From: an uncultured Oscillospiraceae bacterium
GTDB taxonomy: Bacteria; Bacillota; Clostridia; Oscillospirales; Ruminococcaceae
Length of the DNA stretch: 64,000 bases
NCBI GenBank assembly: GCA_949741215.1
Contig: CATJLA010000117.1
Coordinates: 1 to 64,000, forward strand
Direction of reading: 5' to 3'
The notes under the pieces are model-generated. The model saw only the letters and a program-made list of their open reading frames with translations. It did not search any database and was not told where the DNA came from. Position numbers and translations under genes: made by a program. Below are positions 58,904 to 64,000 of the stretch, one piece after another (within the stretch, counting starts at the first letter, position 1; every line of letters begins with the position of its first letter).

Positions 58904-58919
58904 TGTTTCACGTGAAACA
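58904..58919. promoter_or_regulatory. parS site for ParB/Spo0J, second copy
   Basis: TGTTTCACGTGAAACA, identical to the site at 27990. It lies between murD and parC. The rest of 58744-59034 holds only a dispersed motif copy (CAGGACGTCCCAGC, 59015-59028) directly after the parC stop. Confidence 0.93.
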
Positions 58920-59034
58920 TTTTCTTTTAAGACAAGCGGCAAAAAAGGGCCTCCACCCTCGGGAAAAAGCCCGATCAGGGAAGCCCCCAAACCAAAACGC
59001 CGGGCCAAAAAGAGCAGGACGTCCCAGCAAAACG

Positions 59035-61299
59035 CTATTTTCCAGGCTCCGGCATAAGGGAAAGCTGCTCCTCCACATCCTCCGGCCGGAGCAGGCTACC
59101 CTGGGTGGGGAAAGATTTGGGCCGGTACCTTTGAGGGTTTTCAAACTGTTCCGGGCGCAAAAGCTCCGCCTTTGCCACTACCGCATTCTTTTTCAGGGAC
59201 ATGACTGCAACCCCCTGGGTATCCCGGGTAGCTTTGGGCTGCAGCTCCCCGGTATCAAGCACCAGCACCCGCCCACCGGAGGAGGTCAGCACCAAATCGC
59301 TATCCTGAGGCAGATAGAGGGCGGCTGTTAAAGGGGCTTTATCACTGTAGGCCGCCAGCAGCTTTTTCCGCCGGGTTTTGGTGGCGTAGGATTTCATCTC
59401 TACCTTGGCAATTTTTCCGTTTTCATATACAAACACCATATAACCGGGGAATTCTCCGCCGGTAACAGCCATATAAACCGGCAGCTCTCCCTCATCCATG
59501 CCCAGCCTGGCGGGGAGATAATCCCCCATTACGCTGGTTTTGGTATCCTCAAACTCACAGGCCCGAGATTTGTACACCTGGCACTTATCCGTAAAAAACA
59601 GCAGCTCGGCATTGTTGGTGGACTCTACTGTTTGGGCGATAGCGTCCCCCTCCTTCAGCTTATGCTCCCCGCTCATCCGCAGGGACTGTGGAGTGATTTT
59701 CTTGAAATACCCCTCCCTGGTAAAGAAAAGATGCACCGGGTAATCCGGAATTTCTTCCTCCTCCTCTGCCAGGGCCTGCTGCTCCTCAAACAGAATCATG
59801 GTTTTACGGGGCTTGCCGTACTTTTTGGCAACCTCCTTCAGTTCCCGGATCATAATATCCCGAATCCGGTCCTTATTGGAAACAATATCCTCCATATCGG
59901 CAATTTCCTGCTCCAGGTTTTCAGTTTCCTTGGTTCTCTCCAAAATATATTCCCGGTTCAGGTGACGCAGGCGGATTTCCGCCACATAATCCGCCTGAAT
60001 CTGGTCAATGCCAAAGCCTACCATCAGGTTAGGGACGACATCCTCTTCCCGCTGGGTTTCCCTCACAATGCGCACAGCCTTGTCGATGTCCACCAAAATG
60101 CACTGCAGGCCCCGAAGAAGATGCAGCTTTTCCCTGCGCTTCTGCAAATCAAAGTATACGCGACGTCGCACGCTTTCCTGCCGGAAAGCGATCCACTCGT
60201 TATAGATATCATAAACTCCAATTACCCGGGGGGCGCCGCCGATCAGGATATTAAAATTGCAGAAAAAGGCATCCTCCAAGGGCGTCATACGGAACAGCTT
60301 CTGCATCAGCTTGTCCGGGTCAATGCCCCGCTTCAGGTCAATGGTAAGCTTGAGGCCGGAAAGGTCGGTTTCGTCCCGCAGGTCAGAAATCTCCCGGATT
60401 TTTCCCGCCTTAATCAGGTCCACCACCTTGTCGATAATAACCTCCACGGTGGCAGTTGGAGGAATCTCGGTAATTTCGATACAATTATTGGACTTATCGT
60501 AGCTGTAACGTCCCCGAACACGAACAGAACCCCTGCCGGTTTGATAGATTTTTTTCATTTCCTCTGGCTGATAGATCAGAAAGCCGCCTCCGGGGAAGTC
60601 CGGGGCTTTCAAAATTCCTGTCAAGTCCGCCTGAGGATTTTTTAAAAGGGCAATGGCCCCCTCGCACACCTCCGCCAGGTTAAAGGGGCAGATCGCGCTG
60701 GCCATACCCACTGCAATGCCCACATTGGCGTTTACCAGCACAGTGGGAAAGGTTACCGGGAACAAGGTGGGCTCCTTCATGGTATTGTCGTAGTTATCCA
60801 CAAAGTCCACGGTGTCCTTGTCAATATCCCGGAACAGCTCGGCACTGATCGGATCCAGCTTTACCTCGGTATACCGGGAGGCGGCGCAGTCCATGTCCCG
60901 GGAATATGCCTTGCCGAAGTTGCCCTTAGAGTCCACATAGGGGTGCAGCAGCGCCTCGTTCCCTCGGGAAAGGCGAACCAGAGTATCGTAGATCGCTTGA
61001 TCGCCATGGGGATTTAACCGCATGGTTTGGCCTACCACATTGGCGGACTTAGTCCTGGCGCCGGTAAGCAGCCCCATTTTGTACATAGTGTACAGCAGCT
61101 TTCGATGGGAAGGCTTGAAGCCGTCGATCTCCGGGATTGCCCGGGAGAGGATTACGCTCATTGCATAAGGCATAAAATTCTTTTCCAGCGTTTCCACAAT
61201 AGGCTGGTCTACCACCACGCCGGCCTTTTCAAAATTGGCCTTTTGAGTAGTGCGGCGGCTGCTTGACCCCTCGTTTGCCGTTTTCTTTTTTCCTGCCAT
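59035..61299 (-). CDS. parC: Type II topoisomerase subunit A (ParC-like, divergent)
   Basis: A 754-residue DNA breakage subunit that decatenates or relaxes DNA with the B subunit encoded upstream. The catalytic Tyr is Y143 in AASRYTEVKL, within VDFVDNYDNTMKEP. The quinolone region reads NPHGDQAIYDTLVR, so the usual Ser after HGD is Gln at 101. A C-terminal beta-pinwheel has the reduced boxes typical of ParC rather than GyrA. With its divergent B partner it may be a clostridial topo IV variant. It starts 17 bases after parE. Confidence 0.9.
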   Translation of the reverse strand: MAGKKKTANEGSSSRRTTQKANFEKAGVVVDQPIVETLEKNFMPYAMSVILSRAIPEIDGFKPSHRKLLYTMYKMGLLTGARTKSANVVGQTMRLNPHGDQAIYDTLVRLSRGNEALLHPYVDSKGNFGKAYSRDMDCAASRYTEVKLDPISAELFRDIDKDTVDFVDNYDNTMKEPTLFPVTFPTVLVNANVGIAVGMASAICPFNLAEVCEGAIALLKNPQADLTGILKAPDFPGGGFLIYQPEEMKKIYQTGRGSVRVRGRYSYDKSNNCIEITEIPPTATVEVIIDKVVDLIKAGKIREISDLRDETDLSGLKLTIDLKRGIDPDKLMQKLFRMTPLEDAFFCNFNILIGGAPRVIGVYDIYNEWIAFRQESVRRRVYFDLQKRREKLHLLRGLQCILVDIDKAVRIVRETQREEDVVPNLMVGFGIDQIQADYVAEIRLRHLNREYILERTKETENLEQEIADMEDIVSNKDRIRDIMIRELKEVAKKYGKPRKTMILFEEQQALAEEEEEIPDYPVHLFFTREGYFKKITPQSLRMSGEHKLKEGDAIAQTVESTNNAELLFFTDKCQVYKSRACEFEDTKTSVMGDYLPARLGMDEGELPVYMAVTGGEFPGYMVFVYENGKIAKVEMKSYATKTRRKKLLAAYSDKAPLTAALYLPQDSDLVLTSSGGRVLVLDTGELQPKATRDTQGVAVMSLKKNAVVAKAELLRPEQFENPQRYRPKSFPTQGSLLRPEDVEEQLSLMPEPGK

Positions 61300-61316
61300 T
61301 ACCCTTCTCCCCTCTC

Positions 61317-63305
61317 TTACGAAATATCCGCCATATCAATGTAAGCGGCGCCCTTTTCGGCAATCAGTTCCTTTCGGCCCTCCAGGTTATTTCCCAGCAG
61401 GACGTCAAACACCCGGGCAGTTTCGGCGGCATCCACCGGGTTTACCTTAATCAGACGTCGTGTCTCCGGGTTCATGGTAGTCAGCCACATCATATCCGGC
61501 TCATTCTCGCCTAATCCCTTGGAGCGCTGGAGGGTATATTTCTGCTTTTTCTCCTCCAGCTTTTTGACAATGCGCACCTTTTCACCCTCATTGTAAGCAA
61601 AATAGGTCTGATCCTTGGCGGTAATCTCAAACAGGGGGGATTCGGCAATATACACATAGCCCTTTTCAATCAGGGTAGGCACCAGACGATACAGCATAGA
61701 TAAAATCAAAGTGCGGATCTGGAAGCCGTCCTCATCGGCATCGGTACAGATAATTACCTTGTTCCAGCGCAGGGCGGAAAGGTCAAAGGTGGAAAAATCC
61801 TTGTTGGCTTTGCCCTTTACCTCTACGCCGCAGCCTAAAATCTTCATAATATTGGTGACGATTTCGCTTTTGAAAATCCGGTCGTACTCCACCTTCATGC
61901 AGTTCAAAATTTTGCCCCGCACCGGGATAATGGCCTGGAACTCCGAATCCCGGCTCAGCTTACAGGAGCCTAAAGCGGAGTTGCCCTCAACGATGTAGAT
62001 TTCCCGGCGGGAGACGTCCTTGGTGCGGCAGTCCGCAAAGTTGGGTATCCGGTTGGTGACGTCGATGGAGCCTGCCAGCTTTTTTTTCAAATTCAGTCTT
62101 GTTTTTTCGGCGTTTTCCCGGCTGCGCTTGTTTACCAGCACCTGCTCGGCAATCCGGGCGGCATCGTCCGGGTTTTCAATAAAATAAACCTCCAGCTGGT
62201 GGCGCAAAAAGTCGTTCATAGCCTCGTAAATAAACCGGTTGGTAATGGCCTTTTTGGTCTGGTTCTCGTAAGAGGTTTGGGTGGAAAAGGAGGAGGAAAC
62301 CAGCATCAGGCAGTCCTCCACGTCGGCAAAGGTGATTTTGCTTTCCCCTTTAAGATATTTGCCGGACTGCTTGAGAAGACTGTCGATTTGGTACACAAAA
62401 GCCGCCCGCACCGCCTTTTCCGGGGAACCGCCATGCTCCAAATGGCTGGAATTGTGATAATATTCCAGCAGCTTCGTCCTGTTGGAAAAGCACACCGCCA
62501 CGCTCAGCTTTACCTTATACTCAGGCTTATCCTCCCGGTCACGTCCCTGGCGCTCACTTTGCCAGAACTGCACCGGGGTAAGGGTTTGGTCCCCCGCAAG
62601 CTCCTTTACATAGTCGGTAATGCCTTCCTGATAACAGTACTCCGTGGTATCAAAGCCGGCATCTGTTTCATTGCGCAGCTGGAGCACCAGCCCGGCGTTC
62701 ACTACCGCCTGGCGCTTCAGCACATCCTGAAAATACTCCAGAGGGATGTGTATTTCGGTAAACACCTCCAAATCCGGCTTCCAGCGGATGCGGGTGCCTG
62801 TTTGCTTATAACGAAACGGCTCCTGATGCAGTCCGCCCACATTTTCACCCTTTTCAAACCGGAGGGTATACTTCTGCCCGTCCCGATGAATCTCCACCTC
62901 CATGTACTCGGAGGCATACTGGGTGGCGCAAAGGCCCAGGCCGTTCAGCCCCAGGGAGAACTCATAGTTTTCCCCGCTGTTGGTGTTGTATTTTCCGCCG
63001 GCGTACAGCTCGCAGAACACCAGCTCCCAGTTATACCGCTGCTCCCGGTTGTTGTAATCCACCGGAATGCCGCAGCCGAAGTCCTCAATCTCATAAGAGC
63101 CATCCCGGTAACGGGTAACGATAATTTTATCTCCCCGCCCCTCTCTGGCTTCATCAATAGAATTGGAGAGGATTTCAAACACCGAGTGCTGGCACCCCTC
63201 CAGTCCATCGGAACCAAAAATCACTCCCGGGCGCTTTCTTACCCGATCCGCCCCTTTTAGGGACGAAATGCTTTCATTGCTGGCTCCCTTGGTTTTAGCC
63301 GCCAT
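61317..63305 (-). CDS. parE: Type II topoisomerase subunit B (ParE-like, divergent)
   Basis: A 662-residue ATPase subunit. The GHKL fold is recognised from ILSNSIDEAREG and IEDFGCGIPVDYN. The ATP-lid motif is SLGLNGLGLCATQYAS instead of the common GGLHGVGASVVNALS. The TOPRIM has EGNSALGSCKLSRDSEFQAIIPVRGKILN in place of EGDSAGGSAKQGRDR, with TDADEDGFQIR and QRSKGLGENEPDMMWLTTMNPETR. The catalytic Glu and the DxDxD acids remain. It is a divergent family that pairs with the next gene. AGGAGG precedes the ATG. Confidence 0.9.
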   Translation of the reverse strand: MAAKTKGASNESISSLKGADRVRKRPGVIFGSDGLEGCQHSVFEILSNSIDEAREGRGDKIIVTRYRDGSYEIEDFGCGIPVDYNNREQRYNWELVFCELYAGGKYNTNSGENYEFSLGLNGLGLCATQYASEYMEVEIHRDGQKYTLRFEKGENVGGLHQEPFRYKQTGTRIRWKPDLEVFTEIHIPLEYFQDVLKRQAVVNAGLVLQLRNETDAGFDTTEYCYQEGITDYVKELAGDQTLTPVQFWQSERQGRDREDKPEYKVKLSVAVCFSNRTKLLEYYHNSSHLEHGGSPEKAVRAAFVYQIDSLLKQSGKYLKGESKITFADVEDCLMLVSSSFSTQTSYENQTKKAITNRFIYEAMNDFLRHQLEVYFIENPDDAARIAEQVLVNKRSRENAEKTRLNLKKKLAGSIDVTNRIPNFADCRTKDVSRREIYIVEGNSALGSCKLSRDSEFQAIIPVRGKILNCMKVEYDRIFKSEIVTNIMKILGCGVEVKGKANKDFSTFDLSALRWNKVIICTDADEDGFQIRTLILSMLYRLVPTLIEKGYVYIAESPLFEITAKDQTYFAYNEGEKVRIVKKLEEKKQKYTLQRSKGLGENEPDMMWLTTMNPETRRLIKVNPVDAAETARVFDVLLGNNLEGRKELIAEKGAAYIDMADIS

Positions 63306-63368
63306 CCAAGTTCCTCCTATCCTGGGTCAAATACCGGGGCTGATTCCCGGCAGAACGTTTGTACTATC

Positions 63369-63398
63369 TATCAAACTAAATTTCCGGCAAAAAGTCAA
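63369..63398 (-). promoter_or_regulatory. Possible promoter of parEC
   Basis: Minus-strand TTGACT (63393-63398) and a weak TTGATA (63369-63374), 18 bases apart. Confidence 0.5.
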
Positions 63399-63464
63399 GC
63401 ATTTTTTGCAAAAATCCGCTCATTTCAGGCCAAACTGAGCCCATTTCTCACCAAAATCATATCA

Positions 63465-63559
63465 TTTTCAGGACGTAACTGCCCTTTTGGTTTCTCAGCC
63501 TGATCCGGCAGCCTGCCGCAATACGCAAAACCACCCCGCGCAGGACGTCCCCGAAAAGG
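63465..63559. repeat. Paired GGACG motifs between parE and the MazG-like gene
   Basis: TTTTCAGGACGTAACTGCCC (63465-63484) and CAGGACGTCCCCGAAAAGG (63541-63559). The second directly follows the MazG-like stop in gene sense. Confidence 0.7.
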
Positions 63560-63568
63560 CTGCCGCCT

Positions 63569-63856
63569 TTACACCTCTTTACTATTCTGGTACCGGCCCA
63601 CCGCCCGGTTGCATTTTGCAAGCATCCTCTCCCGGATTTCCGCCTCTGAAACCCCGTAATACCGCAGCAGAATGCCTGTAGTTACCAGCACATCGCAGGC
63701 TTCCTCTATTACTGCTTCCCGGCTGCCTTTGCCCCGCATTTCTTTGGTAAGCTCCTTGGTCAGCTCGGCACACTCCTCCATGGCGTAAATGTTCCGGGAA
63801 ATGCCGGATTGCTCATCAATAGCCATCACTGCATCCATTGCTTCCTCTAATGTCAT
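63569..63856 (-). CDS. MazG-like nucleotide pyrophosphohydrolase
   Basis: A 95-residue all-alpha NTP pyrophosphatase-like protein. The Mg-binding acids are in MEECAELTKELTKEM and VIEEACDVLVTTGILL, the paired EExxE and ExxD motifs of this superfamily. It could cleave non-canonical NTPs. The ATG at 63856 follows AAAGGAGG. It overlaps the end of the upstream GNAT gene (ATGA). Confidence 0.85.
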   Translation of the reverse strand: MTLEEAMDAVMAIDEQSGISRNIYAMEECAELTKELTKEMRGKGSREAVIEEACDVLVTTGILLRYYGVSEAEIRERMLAKCNRAVGRYQNSKEV

Positions 63857-64000
63857 TGCTGTCGCTCCTCCTTTGCTTTTTGCCAATCCTCTGCCAAAAT
63901 GCCGTACAAATGCAGGTCCGCCCAGTTGCCGGAAAGATCCTTTACCTGACGGCGCTGCACTCCTTCACAGGCCATGCCCAGCCGTTTCATCAGCTTTACC
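63853..64000 (-). CDS. GNAT-family acetyltransferase, C-terminal part
   Basis: Only the last 48 codons lie in the window. MKRLGMACEGVQRRQVKDLSGNWADLHLYGILAEDW matches the C-terminus of RimJ/RimL-type acetyltransferases (KLGM..EG..R.....G.W.D...Y.iL..EW). It is coupled to the MazG-like gene through an ATGA overlap. The start lies outside the window. Confidence 0.78.
   Translation of the reverse strand, partial: VKLMKRLGMACEGVQRRQVKDLSGNWADLHLYGILAEDWQKAKEERQQ

Noticed and set aside
62199..63260. Long plus-strand open frame opposite parE
   Set aside because: A shadow frame. The minus-strand topoisomerase match is decisive.
8543..63559. GGACG inverted pairs as insertion sequence ends
   Set aside because: No transposase gene or clear target duplication is seen. 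Spacers are too short and variable for a complete IS.

Overview
The window looks like chromosome of a spore-forming, Gram-positive Firmicute of class Clostridia, probably an Oscillospirales-type gut anaerobe. The evidence is a small acid-soluble spore protein with a sigma-G-like promoter, an L27 precursor with the Firmicute cleavage site next to its protease Prp, class B sortase with a large wall-anchored protein, YfhO/CsbB-type wall glycosylation genes, strong TTGACA/TATAAT promoters with AGGAGG ribosome sites, and moderately high GC codon use. Two perfect 16-bp parS palindromes suggest the window is in the origin-proximal part of the chromosome. No phage or transposase gene is visible, and there is no CRISPR array.

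Layout: 1-910 is a decayed fragment of a type I restriction HsdR gene. 1-5.5 kb then holds a lipoprotein, trmB, a small XRE regulator back to back with a small hypothetical, a HIT protein, a phosphoribosyltransferase and a sirtuin. 5.7-9.8 kb has a probable 6S RNA, then yfhO, a CsbB-like glycosyltransferase and a 46-residue membrane peptide. 10-18 kb (minus) carries rplU-prp-rpmA, folD, lgt, a pair of M16 peptidase-like genes, a lipoprotein and a PflX-like radical SAM gene. 18-22.3 kb is a small carbohydrate group (SGNH hydrolase, hydroxyacid dehydrogenase, sugar isomerase, GH88). 22.8-36 kb has threonine ammonia-lyase, recQ, sbcDC and secDF. 36-42 kb has an aminotransferase, asnS, lepB, the spore protein gene and a second sugar isomerase-like gene. 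42-49 kb is a class B sortase with a 2073-residue surface protein. 49.8 kb has tRNA-Leu(UAG). 50-57 kb is a minus-strand run: Met gamma-lyase family protein, isochorismatase-like hydrolase, two GNATs, a small M50 protease, two M42 peptidase-like genes and a lipoprotein. 57-64 kb has murD, a divergent type II topoisomerase pair, a MazG-like gene and a partial GNAT.

The most unusual signal is a dispersed short repeat with core GGACGTCC or GGGACGKNNCTGCC (often also as its reverse complement GGCAGTNNCGTCCC). It recurs in most intergenic gaps, typically just after a stop codon and often as inverted pairs, and it sometimes runs into the 3' end of the coding sequence. A separate 110-bp triple-hairpin repeat is present twice.

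Coordinates come from reading the sequence by eye. Functions are assigned by motif recognition, without database searches.
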